A DNA stretch of 64,000 nt from Pseudogymnoascus destructans (GCF_001641265.1 NW_020167534.1:186001-250000), one strand, 5' to 3'. Counted from the stretch's first letter, positions 52,190 through 63,652 are shown. Numbers and translations: made by a program. The notes: a model not told the origin generated them from the letters alone.

Positions 52190-53725
52190 TTATTTAATAA
52201 TATTCATATCCCCACTACCCCTCCCACTTCCTCCCCCCGCCACCATCCTGCCCCAAACGAAACGCCTCCTCCCCAAACCCATGCCCCCCCCCCCATCATG
52301 CAACCCCCCAAACCCCATCGCAAACTCCTCCCTCAACCCCCCCATAACCCGCGGATCCAGCTCCAACGCCGCAGCACCATCATGTAAATGCGCCTGCGCC
52401 ATCTCCCCATGCCTCGCCTCCGTCTGAAACGCACTCGGCGGCTGCCCCGAGTACTCCAGCGCCGTGTAGTATGGCTCCCCATCTAGCTGGTGGGGAGGGG
52501 TCAACGCCTTCTCCTGCGGGACAGGGGACGGCGGGTCATGGAAGGCGTCTACATCCCGATCCTCCTCCTCCTCCGCAGCGGCCCTCTGGTGCCCCGCCCC
52601 CATCGCAGGACTATTCTCCAGCGCCGCAAACTCCTCCGCCTCCGCCTCCCCCCCCACCTTCCTCTTCGCCGGCACCACCCCCTTTGCCGCCTCCTTCTCC
52701 TTACACTCGCTACAATTGCGAATCACATCACTAACCGTCTCCTTAATCCTCACCCAATGAAACCCCTCCGCAATCGCCGTCGTCGTCCGATTAATCCCCC
52801 CATGGCCACGCTCATGCACCTCCCGCGCAATCGCCCACTGCCTCTCCACCCCCGGCACCACCTCCCTCCCCTTCAGCATCAGCACATCATCCTCCCTCAT
52901 CCTATAATGCGTAGCAGCGCTGCGCAACCGGCTTTTCTCCGCCCGATCCGCGCCGTGGGGATAGGCTCCGTACTTGAGGTAAAAGCGGATCTTATCGAAC
53001 CTCTCCTCCCCCGCCTGCTCATCCAGCGACCCCCCCAATTCACGGCCATAGATCAGCGCGTCAACCAGCCTGTCCGGGTACGAGCGCAGATTGCCGCAGC
53101 CGGGGACGCGCCCGATTTTCTTGAAGCCCAGCGCGTCCCAGATCCGGCACGAGGCGACGTTGGTTTCGTACACGAGGTTGAAGACCGAGTAGGTGTAGCC
53201 CAGCAGAGGGGCCCAGGCGAGGTAGGCCTCTCCCATGAGCCGGCCGACGCCGCGGTTGCGCGCGGAGTCGGTGACGAGGAAGCCGGCGTTGGAGATGTGG
53301 CTTGAGCGGCCTGTGTAGTTGGGTTTGATGTAAAACGACCCGAGACACTGCGGCGCCCAATCGTGGCCTTCTGTCACGGCTGAAGCAGATGCATAGGTCC
53401 CAAGCAGCATCACAGCGCCGAAGTTCTGGAACCAGTACTTGCTAAACGCGTCGGCGGTCATGGTGTCCATCATAGGGTAGGTATCCCCCCCCTCGATCTC
53501 CTTGTTCATAGTATCGCTCAGATACTGGAGGAGGGTGGGGGGCACGCCATACCGCGAGGAGAAGGGGACGATGGTCGCGATGGTGGTGCGGTCGCGGAGG
53601 GTTACTTGGCGGGGGGTTAGGTCGGGGGGGAGGGCGGGCTGGGGGTCGTGAGGCTCGGGGAAGGGGGAGGTGCCGGAGCGGCGGTAGATGGTGGGGGTGG
53701 TTGGGTCGTCGATTATGGCGGGCAT
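52190..53725 (-). CDS. spt10: SPT10-like protein: GNAT acetyltransferase fused to an integrase-type H2C2 zinc finger
   Basis: A single exon. The frame is open to an ATG at 53902 (570 residues), but MPAIIDDPTT at 53725 (511 residues) is the likelier start because the added 59 residues look like translated leader. A GNAT fold is visible: GSFYIKPNYTGRSSHISNAG, VTDSARNRGVGRLMGEAYLA (acetyl-CoA loop RxxGxG), and NLVYETNVASCRIWDALGFK. After a linker comes a zinc site with H-x3-H (REVHERGHGG) and C-x2-C (IRNCSECKEKE) spaced as in retroelement integrases. Yeast Spt10 combines these two parts and binds histone gene upstream elements; whether this protein does so is inference. The C-terminus is Gly-rich and disordered. 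Confidence 0.82.
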   Translation of the reverse strand: MPAIIDDPTTPTIYRRSGTSPFPEPHDPQPALPPDLTPRQVTLRDRTTIATIVPFSSRYGVPPTLLQYLSDTMNKEIEGGDTYPMMDTMTADAFSKYWFQNFGAVMLLGTYASASAVTEGHDWAPQCLGSFYIKPNYTGRSSHISNAGFLVTDSARNRGVGRLMGEAYLAWAPLLGYTYSVFNLVYETNVASCRIWDALGFKKIGRVPGCGNLRSYPDRLVDALIYGRELGGSLDEQAGEERFDKIRFYLKYGAYPHGADRAEKSRLRSAATHYRMREDDVLMLKGREVVPGVERQWAIAREVHERGHGGINRTTTAIAEGFHWVRIKETVSDVIRNCSECKEKEAAKGVVPAKRKVGGEAEAEEFAALENSPAMGAGHQRAAAEEEEDRDVDAFHDPPSPVPQEKALTPPHQLDGEPYYTALEYSGQPPSAFQTEARHGEMAQAHLHDGAAALELDPRVMGGLREEFAMGFGGLHDGGGGMGLGRRRFVWGRMVAGGGSGRGSGDMNIIK

Positions 53726-54880
53726 GATGAGGTTTCTCTGAGACACACTGCTCTCTTCTTCTTCTTGAATAGTTAGGGCGCTGCTTTGCCTCCTATTCTT
53801 GGAATTAGTATTTTGCTTCACATCACATGATTCAGGGGTACTCTCAACCCCAGCACATAGGCCGAGTCGACTTACCAATGCAGGCTTTTTTACCGCTTCC
53901 AAGAGAGAGAGGGAGCCAAGGACTACCCAGCAAAGCTACGAGCCACGGGGGCCGGTACAGTAACGAATCTGTCGTCTCAAGGCTTGTTTACCCCTTTTTA
54001 TATCACGGGCACATCACCAACCTTGTTCACACGCCCTGCATTGCACAAACGTTCCGATGCCGTACTCAGAAGTGCGAAGATGGTTGTTCTCAAACCGGGA
54101 CGGCGTTGAGCGACCGAGGCGTACTGGTCAGAACGGGGCTATTATGTCAGCATGTATTTTTGGGACGCGGCGGTCGCCCCCGTTTCGTTTCGGACCATGG
54201 CAACGATATATACAACGAGCACTATGGAGAGGTTAACTGCATTGGTAATAATGTCACGGCTTTCTTATATCTATCTCAAGCACCTATACGAAATAACCCC
54301 CACCTTCACTCCCCCCCCAATCCATAGCCCCAAGGTATCTCCGGCCCCTGCCATTATTATGTTATAACTCCTCTGCCACCCATTTCCCCCCCCCCAAAAA
54401 AAACCCCTTATGAACGTCTCTCCCCCAATCCCCATCGTAGCCAAATCCCAACATACATAAAACCACAGTTTAACCGTCCCCTGGTCAACGCTGCCCAGCC
54501 TCTGGACCAGCCATCGGCCCCGCCCACGGACATTAAACTGATGCGGAGAGCACCGTTGAGCCAGATATCTCAGAAAAGATATCACAGTACAGCAGAAAAC
54601 CCCAGAACTCCAACGTAGAAAAAACAGCTCCGACGATAAGAAAGAGACGACGCGCGAGAGAAGACGGAAGTTAGAATTCGCATGCGGTTTGGTTTTCGCT
54701 CTGTTCGCTATCATTGATCGTACACACTCCAATTTGGGGGTATTGATAGGATATCATTTTGTATATATTAGTATAAGTACTTGGTCGGTGGTGGTGGGCG
54801 ACCGGGTAAATAGAGCGGGATATTGAGGTGATATCATTCATATTCCAGTTGCGTTCGGACGATGGCACATGCGGCGTTCC
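53726..54880. other. Intergenic region, no gene seen
   Basis: About 1.15 kb between the start of the SPT10-like gene and the stop of the RasGAP gene. A plus-strand frame (53827-54327) is open but has no family signature and contains many Cys/His/Arg in a leader-like context. Poly-C runs occur at about 54308 and 54386. Confidence 0.4.
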
Positions 54881-57356
54881 TTACCACCCCTTCTTTCTGG
54901 TGAAGCGCTTGTTGAGGAGCGCGAGGACCTTGGGGACGTTGAATTGGACGTATTCGAGGTCGAGTTCCTCTTGGCCGTCTTTCTGCATCTCGAGGAGATC
55001 GTCAAGCTTCAGGTCAAGCTCTAACAGTCCACGGTTGCGTCCTGGTGATGCAAAGTTAGTATTCTGTAGTGGGAAAGCATTCCGTAGTGGAAAAGGAATT
55101 AAAAAGCGCTGCGCACCCTTGTAATGCAAACTTATAACAAACGTTCCAGGTAACGGACTCGTGAAGTTGAAGTAGATGTTTGCCCTCCGATTGTCTGGCA
55201 CATTGCTCTTTTGGATGACACCTTCCTTCTCGAGCTGTTGGTGCGTGAACTTATACGGTCCCAGGACCTTCTGCTGCTGCTGCTTCCTGCGGGTGCCTTC
55301 CGCCTGACCTCGAACATTGTGCAGGTAGCTCTTGTATGTCTCCAGCTGGTTCACGAGATAGGTGTTGTGGTCACGGATAGTCTTGAAGACCTCATCGAGT
55401 TTCTGCGTCTCCAGAACAACTCCATCCTTCAAAGAGCCGAGATGGTGTAATTCCTGCTCAATCTCATCACGGAGGGTCGCAAAGCCATCTCCCCTATCAA
55501 TGACGTGCATCTCTTGTAGCTGGGACAAGAGCTCCATGGCGCGAATCCCCTTGCGGACCATGACAGCATCGTTCCGCGAGGTCGCTGCTGCATCAGCGAC
55601 TTTCTCGAGACGCAGCGGGCGGCTTGCTACGTGTGGGTCTCCAGGTATCGAGCGCATGATCTGTACAAAGGTTGACTTTGCCTCCATGAAGAAGACCTCT
55701 TCCTGAGTGATATCGAGCGCAGCTGTGAGGTCATCGATGGCAGTCTCCCATTTGCTGAAAAGCGGCAGGTTGATGGCTCTGTTGTCCTTGCGAGGAAGTT
55801 GTGCTGGTGCTGGGCCGAGCTCAGCAAGAATAACTGCCAGATGGGAGTTGTCATCCTTGTTCAGCTCCACGCGATGCTTGTCGAGGAGGGTGTGCGTGGC
55901 GTAAACCTCGTTCAGTGTGATGGATAACTCGAGATCCTTCTTTGACAGAGCAACGTAGTTGTCCATCTCCAAACTCTCGTAGAAGTCCTGGACCTCGCAC
56001 AAGTCAAGCATGAACTTGTTGATGCGCTCCTTGTTCCCCTGGATGAATGGCTGCAGCTTTGCCATGTATGGCTCCTTGCCGTAGGATGGCTTGTTGGCCA
56101 AGTTCTGAAGCATCTTGGCGATAAGGGTCAAAGTCCGCCTGGGCTTCTCCGCAGGTGTCCCGTCGATCAACATATATGACTTCGGGGTGACAATTGCGGG
56201 GTTGATGAAGCGCAGGAAGAAGAATCCACCGATGAGCGTGCAGATAATCTGGTCGTTGGCAGCCGGGTACTTTCTCTTTGTGAGACTGCGAATCTGCTTG
56301 CAGATCCATCTAATACCGTAAGGGGTCTCTTCAAGTCCATCGATGATCGTGGTGAGGAACCCATTGGCGATTTCCATCAGCATACCAAGACGAGGTTCGA
56401 TGATGGCTTGAACCTGTGGGTTCTCCGCAGCCTGCTCCGCAGTCACACCTCTGGGTAAGTTATCTGGCAGCTTGTTGTGTTCTTCCTCAATCTGCTCAAT
56501 CATCTTCTCATAGACCTTTAGGGGGTTGATTTCCAAATCGAGATCTCTCAGGTCAATGAGACCGTTGATTCTATCTGCCAACACAGCCTTGAGGTAACTT
56601 TGTCCTGGACCTCTCCGAGTGTACGTGGTCATCATTCGAGAGACGGGCGTGTTGGCACGAAGCAGAGACGAATATTCAGGGGTATTATCGAATTGGTAGG
56701 TTAGAACGGACTAATCCAGTAAGTTAGCATGGCCCACGTTGAAGCCAACCTCGCGGAGCGCATACCTGGAACATAGTCAGGAGCAAATGCTCTTCTCGGC
56801 TCTCATACTGGTTTCCGTAGATTGTGAACATGACTGTCTGCAGGAGCGCATCGATCTCAGCCATGGTGACAAGCCGGCAAAGATGAGCAACATGCCTGGG
56901 CTCAGACTGAAGCAGGAACAGCAGGTTGCCATACTTCTGGGTCTTCTCGTCGTTGGGAAAGAAACCTTCCTGCAAATCACCAGCATCCTCAAGATGGCTT
57001 GCGACCTCGTTCTGCTCCTCCAGCGCCATGCGGTTCTGAATCAGGAGCGCGATGCGCGAATCCAGATATCGGACGTCCTTCTCAAGCACAAAGTTCTTCT
57101 TCGACTGCGAGGAGATTTTGGACTTCAGTTCGCGCAGAATCTTCTGCGCCTTCGCCAGGTCATCCTCGATTTCCAGATCCCGCTCATTTGCGGACATGCT
57201 CATGTATAGTGCGGTCACGGAAGAGTACCTCTTCGACAGCCTCGCCGACCGGCTGCCGTCGTTGACGCTCGACATTGTGTTTTGGCGCGAGACGGGTTGG
57301 AAGGAGGAGGAGGCGCTGGACGCACGCGATAGTGTCTGTAACATGGTCGCCATCAC
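54881..57356 (-). CDS. gapA: Ras GTPase-activating protein, IQGAP-like (RasGAP plus RasGAP_C)
   Basis: Three exons on the minus strand, 57356-56766, 56710-55117 and 55041-54881 (introns 55 and 75 bp), give 781 residues. The first exon holds a Ser-rich N-terminus and a coiled coil (DDLAKAQKILRELKSKISSQ). The RasGAP domain follows, with SSLLRANTPVSRMMTTYTRR, ANGFLTTIIDGLEETPYGIR and the signature FFFLRFINPAIVTPKSYML. The C-terminal RasGAP_C domain ends NVPKVLALLNKRFTRKKGW. It is of the Sar1/Gap1/GapA type, which switches off Ras in the cytoplasm to control polarity and morphogenesis. Reading through the first intron would give a false stop after LLLTMFQ. Confidence 0.93.
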
Positions 57357-58067
57357 ACCCTGTGTCGCTCGACGAAGTTTTGTGAACCGCTCTGGAGGAC
57401 CGGGGCAGTGGTTCTTTTGTCCGCCTTGGTTTCAGAGTAAGCGCGGCGAGCCCGAGGGTGCTATCGTACAAGCGCAATGAGCAAGAATAGGAGTGCGGTC
57501 GTGCTGTAGCGCACTAAGTCTAGATCCCGAAAGGCGAGATGGATGTGGTGCAAGCCAGGTGGTTCAGCTGAGGAATGAAGGCTGTGGATCGACCGTGTCA
57601 GACGCAAGACTGAGATTCGACCAAAAAGAAAATAAAGCAGGAGCGCGGACGCTTAATTGTAGTATGGAGGGGGTTTGATTTCGCGGCGAGGAATTGGGTT
57701 GACAAGATGTCTTTTGCGGCAGGTTATAATTCGGGTCTGTGAAGACCTTTCGTTGTTGGTAATGGAGGGTGAGTGTTGAGAGAAAGTATCTTCTTTCGGA
57801 CCATATGCAGAGTCGATTACTGTTTGGGAAATGTTGCGGTAGGACAGCGTAATAATCGGATTCGTTGTGAGTTGTGAGTTGTTCGTTGTGAGTTGTGAGG
57901 GGAGTGTCTGAGACGGAGAATGAATCGGTGGGGGGCTTGGGCCACGAGGGTTTCTTGAGGCAACCAGTCAGGTTGAATGCTGGGTATTGTGTCGGGGGCG
58001 ACGTTGATGCACGTCGGGAGATATTGGAATTTTGTATTCGCGCGCGAGATCTTTGAAAACCAGCGAC

Positions 58068-58330
58068 TTGGGATGGGATGGGATGGGATGGGAGGGGATG
58101 GGATGGGATGGAATGGGATGGGAGTGAAAGAAGGAGGGGAGGGAGGATGTGGAAGGGTAGAAAGTGAAAGAGGGTGAAGATGGAAGGGGGGGAGGGGGAG
58201 GGAGGGATTAAAGAGGGGGAGGAGGGATTAAAGAGGGGGGGAGAGGGATGAGGGATGGGGGATGGGGGATGAGGGATGAGGGATGGGGGATGAGGGATGA
58301 GGGATGGGGGATGAGGGATGGGGGAAAAGG
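58068..58330. repeat. G-rich GGGAT/GGGATGA simple-repeat region
   Basis: Imperfect GGGAT pentamers (58068-58125), then GGGATGA and GGGATGG heptamers (about 58245-58325), separated by purine-rich sequence. The G-runs are close enough to form G-quadruplexes. Confidence 0.8.
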
Positions 58331-58506
58331 GGGGAAAGGTACCTAGACATATGAGGGTTAGAGTACTGTAGTAAGTAACAGGGACTAACTTAAGTTACTG
58401 ACTTGGTTAGTTAGAGGGGGAGTTGTAGTTGGTAGTTGGATAGTTGGATAGTTGGATAGTTGGATTTTACACAGTTCCTCCTCCTCCACCACCACCACCA
58501 CAGCCA

Positions 58507-58576
58507 CAGCATCTACAGCATCTACAGCATCTACAGCATCTACAGCATCTACAGCATCTACAGCATCTACAGCATC
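58507..58576. repeat. Tandem array of CAGCATCTA (about 7.9 copies)
   Basis: Nine-base unit repeated without change. It encodes repeated Thr-Ala-Ser on the plus strand, which makes a false open frame. Confidence 0.92.
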
Positions 58577-58679
58577 CAATCCAAACATCCAAACATCAGC
58601 ATCCACGGCCCATAGCACCGCGATAACCACCCCGTCCACACCCAAAGACACCAAAGACACCAAAGACACCCAAAGACAA

Positions 58680-58874
58680 CCAGATACCAGATACCAGATA
58701 CCAGATACCAGATACCAGATACCAGATACCAGATACCAGATACCAGATACCAGACACCAGATACCAGACACCAGATACCAGACACCAGATACCAGACACC
58801 AGATACCAGATACCAGTACCAGACACCAGATACCAGATACCAGATACCAGTACCAGACACCAGACACCAGACAC
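58680..58874. repeat. Tandem array of the heptamer AGATACC with AGACACC variants (about 28 units)
   Basis: Seven-base units with occasional interruptions (CAGTACC). Because seven is not a multiple of three, the array is open in several frames on both strands and yields artificial proteins. Confidence 0.92.
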
Positions 58875-59589
58875 CCAATACCATCATCACCCGCGCTTAC
58901 GAGTAGGCTTGGCCGGACTTGTGCAGTCAAAAGCAAAAGTCAAATTTCTAGTCGTGTCCCAGAAGCGGATGTGGATGTGGTAGGTTATCCCCCATCCCGC
59001 TCACCCGCTCACCGCGGGATCAACATCCCCCCCCCCCCAAATCCATCTACATCATATTTCCCTCCCATTCCCCACTCCCCATCCCCATCCCTCCCTCTTG
59101 CCTAACTTACTACCCCATATCCCAATTAACACATCACATGCCAATCCCCCCCCCCCCCCCCCCTTCTCCCCCAATCCCCAATCCCCCAATGTCAATGTCT
59201 CGGCTCTTCCCTCCCCCCTGCCGCGTCAAGACTCTGACTGACCCGCCGCGCTACAGCGAGCGAATCCTGCCAGAAAAAAATGTCTTACCATAGTAGTAGC
59301 TAGTAGCTCCCCCCCTCGCGTCGCGACAAAAAAAAATGGTTTGTTCATTTTCCGCCGGCTAAACGGACCGGGGGTTGGCAGAGCCAAGACGAGACAGGTC
59401 ACGGCGGCGCAGGGGTTACTGTAGCTAGCGAGGCCCCGAGAAAAATAACTGTGGGTCGCCCCCCCCCCTCCCCCCCCCTTCTTCTTCACCGGCCTGGAAA
59501 TAGAAAAGATGGCAGTTGAGCTCTATTCCCAGCTCCGCTCAGCTCGGCCAACAACAAAGACGCTCATCCCCTCCCCCATCACCCCAGTT

Positions 59590-61992
59590 TCATCCCTTAA
59601 ACGTAAAGCTCTTCCCCGGCCTCTCCGTCTGCACCCTCCTCATCCCCGTCGACGCATCCGCGCTCTTCTGGTAGGGGTCAAACGGTTTCTTCCCCCCCTT
59701 CTTGCCCCCCGCATACTCATTCGTCCGCTTCTTATTCATCACCGACTCCGCCTTGCTGTAATCGAACGGCTCCTCGTCATCCTCCTCCTTCGCCGCGCCA
59801 CGGGGGGACTCCGCGTCTCCCCGTTTCGCAGCCTTAGCAGCCTTCTTCGCCGCCTTGCGCTCTGCTTTCTTCAATGACTTCTCCTTAGCGGCGCCTTCGA
59901 GGGGCTCGTGGAGGGAGATGTCGTATTCCCCCCCCTCCTCAGCCTGCCCCTCCACCTCCTCCTCCATATCATCACTCTTCCGCTTTCGGCCCCCCTTAAT
60001 CGTAAATGCCTCCTCCTCAACCACCGGCGCCTCCTCCTCCGGTTCAGGAACCTCCGGCTGGGCAAGAATACTATACTCCCTCACGCCCTCCGAGAACGCC
60101 TCCTCCGCAAGCGGCGGCAGCGGAATAGCGAGCCTAATATCCTCCCCCGCCTTCGTGAGCGTAGCTGGTTCCTCCCACGTACTACTCCCGAACGCGCGGC
60201 CCCAGAACGCCGACTGTGGACTCCTCATGTCGCCCCCCGCGTCGCCGGAGAGGATGGTAAGGACAGATTGCCTGACATCTCCCGAGGCCCTAGCAGATCG
60301 CGCGTTCGCAGCCGCCACGGCGCCGACGGAGTCGGGTTTGAGGACTTCCGCCATGCTCGGGCCGTCCTTTGCGTTCGTCTTTGCGGCCTTGATGAGTTCG
60401 AGGAGCTCGCCGGTTCGCGCTTTGACGTTGTAGGAGATGGGGTGGACGGTGCCGAGGAGGGAGGCCATGTCTGTGGGCATCACTTTGGCCACGCTGAGGA
60501 GGGTGTGGTTCGCCATCACGAAGTTCGTACTATCGTCGTCCTGCCGGGCGATCTTATCACGCCACGCGTGCACAGCTCTGAAGACGGCGAATTGCTCGTT
60601 GTTGAGTAAACTAGGTACCTTGACGAGCGCCTGGAACCAGCCTCCCGGCCCCTTACCCGTGGTGGCGTTGTAGCGGGGCGAGTCGTAGCGGAAGAGGGAC
60701 GTCTCTTTCGATTTCCTCAGCACGATCTCGAGGCGGTTTTCCTCAGCGGGTACGGGCTTAGAGCGCTCCACCAGCTCGTTGCGCATGTTATCGTAGATGT
60801 AGAGGAGGAAATGGGTGTCGGCGCGGGCGTAGAAGAACATTCCCTCGGGGAGCGGGCGAATGCGCCAGTCGGCCATCTGGTATTTCTTGTCGGCGTCGAA
60901 GTCGATGAATTTTTTGAGGAGGAAGGCGAGGCTGCCGCCGGCGTAGCCGAGGGCTTTGCAGGCGTGGTTGGTGTCGAAGAGGCCGACGATGTAGAGGCCG
61001 AGGTCGCGTTGGAGCCAGAGGATGTCCATGAATGCTCCGTGGAGGACTTTGAGGATTTTCGGATCGGTGAATACTTCGTTGAGGACTTGGAGGTCTTGCC
61101 TCCATGGCTTCAGCGTGTCGACGATCCAGTCCTTTTCCCGCGTACTGATCTGCATCAACGAGACGAGGCCGGTGTACGAGCGCGCATCGTGGTGCTCGAG
61201 ATCGATGGCAATCTCTTTCGCTGTCCTAAGCTCTGCCAACATCTCCAACACGCCCTCGTATGTGTCCACGAAAGTCGCAGATGTCGACTCGACGGGGAGG
61301 TAGGGTATCGGATCGGCGTTTTTGTAGACGGAAGCTGGGTATTTCAGCTTCTCGATTTCGGTTTCGTAGGGGTGGCGGTAGTGCTCTTGTTGGTGGGCGT
61401 CTGCGACTGGGCCGAGAGACTCCTCTAGAGGGACAATCGCATGGGGTTTGGAGTGAAGCAGCGGTTTCCATGGGCCGGTCTCGTGGTTGGCGGGCTTGTT
61501 AAGGAAAGAGAGTTGGGGCTTGACGAGGTTTTGGGTTCGGAATGAGTTATCCAGTCTTCTTGATTTCGGGGCAGAGGACTAGTATATTTGTTAGCAATGG
61601 AAGAAGCAACTTTTTAGAACTTTGTCGCATACATTTTCAGCTGGAGATGCTTTTCTCTGTATAACGCCAGTGTACTCGTCGAGGCAGATATCTACGCGCT
61701 CCAAAAGCGAGTCCACCACGTCAACGACTCCGCGCCAATTGTTATCGACATCGTCGACCTCCTGTAGTACTGGCGCATTCGACTCCGTGAGTGCAGCAGC
61801 AGATTGAAGGATCGAGCTTGACAGGCCCAGCAGTCGTGCGTTCTGCTCGTCCAGCGCCGTGCCAACTTCCGGGTTGAGAGAGCGATGGAAGCCCAGGTCC
61901 TCTGCGGAGATTTGGCCGACGGTTCGTGTTGTGGAAATCAATGCTGCTTGGATCGCATCCTGCAATGATTTAAACCCTGGCGGACCCTCCAT
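59590..61992 (-). CDS. rrp6: Exosome 3'-5' exoribonuclease RRP6
   Basis: Two exons on the minus strand, 61992-61633 and 61578-59590 (intron 54 bp), give 782 residues. The first exon encodes the N-terminal PMC2NT domain that binds the Rrp47 cofactor (GFKSLQDAIQAALISTTRTV). After HETGPWKPLLHSKPHA comes the DEDD-Y exonuclease: Asp246/Glu248 in AIDLEHHD, Asp305 in FMDILWLQRD, Tyr370/Asp374 in FYARADTHF. The HRDC domain follows (AVFRAVHAWRDKIARQDDDS), then a Lys/Glu-rich tail. It processes and degrades nuclear RNAs with the exosome. The second exon has no ATG for its first 100 codons, so single-exon reading would miss the N-terminus. Confidence 0.95.
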
Positions 61993-62203
61993 TGTTGGCG
62001 TGGAGTAAATTAATTACTCGTGAACAGAAAATCTCGGGGTTCACTTGGGAGCTTGCTCGGCGTGGTTCTCGAATTTCACAACAAAAAAGTTTAGCCTTGC
62101 GCAAAGTCCGGGGTTATTAGTGCCGATGGTCCCGGAATACGTCCACCCAAAGCTGTCAAGGACGGCCTTCTCAGCAACAATATCAAGGGCGACAAACACA
62201 AAA
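61993..62203. promoter_or_regulatory. Short divergent promoter region between rrp6 and mdm35
   Basis: 211 bp separate the two start codons, so the two genes must share regulatory sequence. No specific motif was identified. Confidence 0.6.
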
Positions 62204-62601
62204 ATGTCGGCGTCTTTAGCACCTGAGTGCAATGAAGTTAAGGAGTTTGTCAAAGAAGTATTTTCTCTCAAAGCTGCATTACTGACATGAAATCAGGCGC
62301 TACGATACCTGCTTTCTGAAGTGGTATAGTGAAAGTAGGCGGTCCTCGCCACCTTTAAGCTACCATGCAACTGACCTACCTCCTCAGAATATTTGCGAGG
62401 AAACGGCGCCACAGATGAATGCGCTGGTCTTTTCAAGGAGTACAAGACGTGCTTGACGGTAGCTGCTCTACCGACTCTACGAGTTGTTCTGTATACTAAC
62501 GGTTACAGGGTGCATTGAAGAGCCGCGGCATTGACAAGATGCTCGCCGATGCTCGAGAGGATCACAAGGAGAATGACGCTGCAAATCTTCGGAGGAAGTA
62601 G
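62204..62601 (+). CDS. mdm35: Mdm35/TRIAP1, twin CX9C mitochondrial intermembrane-space protein
   Basis: Four small exons, 62204-62244, 62297-62334, 62388-62458 and 62509-62601 (introns 52, 53 and 50 bp, GT..AG, the last with an ACTAAC branch), give 80 residues. The protein begins MSASLAPECNEVKERYDTCF and has two CX9C pairs (C-NEVKERYDT-C and C-AGLFKEYKT-C), the Mia40-dependent fold of the family. It partners Ups1/Ups2 in phospholipid transfer across the intermembrane space. No exon is long enough to be seen as an open frame; the gene is recovered only by splicing. Confidence 0.95.
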
Positions 62602-63374
62602 AAAGACTCCAGTTAATCATCGGAACCCTGTGCTTGCAGGTCATTCCCTTGTGGTTTCGGCGTTCAGCGCTATATACTGTACTATTATATTTGCAACTCT
62701 TCCTGGCATAGTCAAGCAGAACATTTAGACGGCGTCAAGGAGATCTCGCCCAGCATAGCGAATTTACAAAAACCTCCTATTCAGATCAAGGGACTGTAAA
62801 CCCATCGCCGCTGCAGGTAAAATAAGGGCCGTCATCGCTGCCTATAATTGTCATATTATGGCCTTTCCACAAGCCAGTTACTCAGGAGTTAAATACAAGT
62901 AAATAAATTCCCTCAACCTGAATTACCAGAATAAATTCTCTCACCACTCATAATCATATACTCATACCAACATGCAGTACAGTATCACTTGCACAGTGAC
63001 CGGTATCACGTGACCATGAAGCTTAACCTGCGTCACCCTGGACTAAGTTATATAATAGAATTACAAAGTACACACTGCCAAAACACTCGCCAGCCCAGCA
63101 TTTTGAGGTGGCCGTTCATATCTCAATCATGTCGACTGTCTGGTTCTCTGTTTGATCTTTCTGTTCCTCGTCGTCACGGCGTAATCAACAATTAATTACT
63201 CCTCTGTTTACCTCTTCAACCGCTCACTCCTTTCTGAGCGCAGAGCTCCTGCCGCTCGACAGAAGCCAGCAACCCTTGCTCGTCCCACGACCGACCTGCG
63301 CCGTGCCATTCCGTGATACCAATGCGCCATTGTTTGCTCGTCGAAACATTATCCCATGATCCAGCAACTGCTTC
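62602..63374. other. Intergenic region, no gene seen
   Basis: About 770 bp, AT-rich, between mdm35 and the small membrane protein gene. No repeat ends or coding-like frame. Confidence 0.4.
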
Positions 63375-63651
63375 ATGCCCTCTTTCTCCGTCCTAACCTT
63401 TGGCATCTTCGTAGCTGGCTACATCACAGCTAGGTGGGATCTGGTCACTCGACTTCATGAGCTTGCCATTTTTGCCTGGGACCACGGAGTTATTGTACGT
63501 ATTTCTTGCCATCATTGGCTGTGATTATCTGGCTGACCATGTTCACTATCAGACTCGAACTGCAAAGGGCGTTGCGATCCTCTCGTTGTTTTTCTTCCTC
63601 TTCATAATACCAGTGGGTAGACTCGCACACAGGGAGGCCAGCTTGGTATAA
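63375..63651 (+). CDS. Small two-segment membrane protein of unknown function
   Basis: Two exons, 63375-63494 and 63553-63651 (intron 58 bp, donor GTACGT, branch GGCTGAC), give 72 residues: MPSFSVLTFGIFVAGYITAR followed by a hydrophilic loop (WDLVTRLHELAIFAWDHGV) and a second hydrophobic segment (VAILSLFFFLFIIPVGRLA). The pattern of two short membrane helices with a basic end suggests an organelle or ER membrane protein. I do not recognise a named family. A further exon is possible but no splice keeps the frame. Confidence 0.6.
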
Positions 63652-63652
63652 C

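Larger units (their letters stand above)
57357..59589. other. Long intergenic region rich in simple repeats and poly-C tracts
   Basis: About 2.2 kb between the divergent RasGAP start and the RRP6 stop. It holds a G-rich stretch of GGGAT-type repeats (58068-58330), a 9-bp tandem array (58507-58576), a 7-bp tandem array (58680-58874) and C runs at 59029-59038, 59146-59163 and 59459-59482. Long open frames across the arrays on both strands are products of the repeats, not genes. Confidence 0.6.

Noticed and set aside
53827..54327. 166-residue plus-strand frame between the SPT10-like and RasGAP genes
   Set aside because: No recognisable family or conserved pattern; overlaps the likely leader of the SPT10-like gene on the other strand.
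58385..59105. Overlapping open frames on both strands (183 and 217 residues) over the minisatellites
   Set aside because: Translations are monotonous repeats (Tyr-Leu-Val-Ser-Gly-Ile-Trp and Thr-Arg-Tyr-Gln-Ile-Pro-Asp); produced by the 7- and 9-bp arrays.
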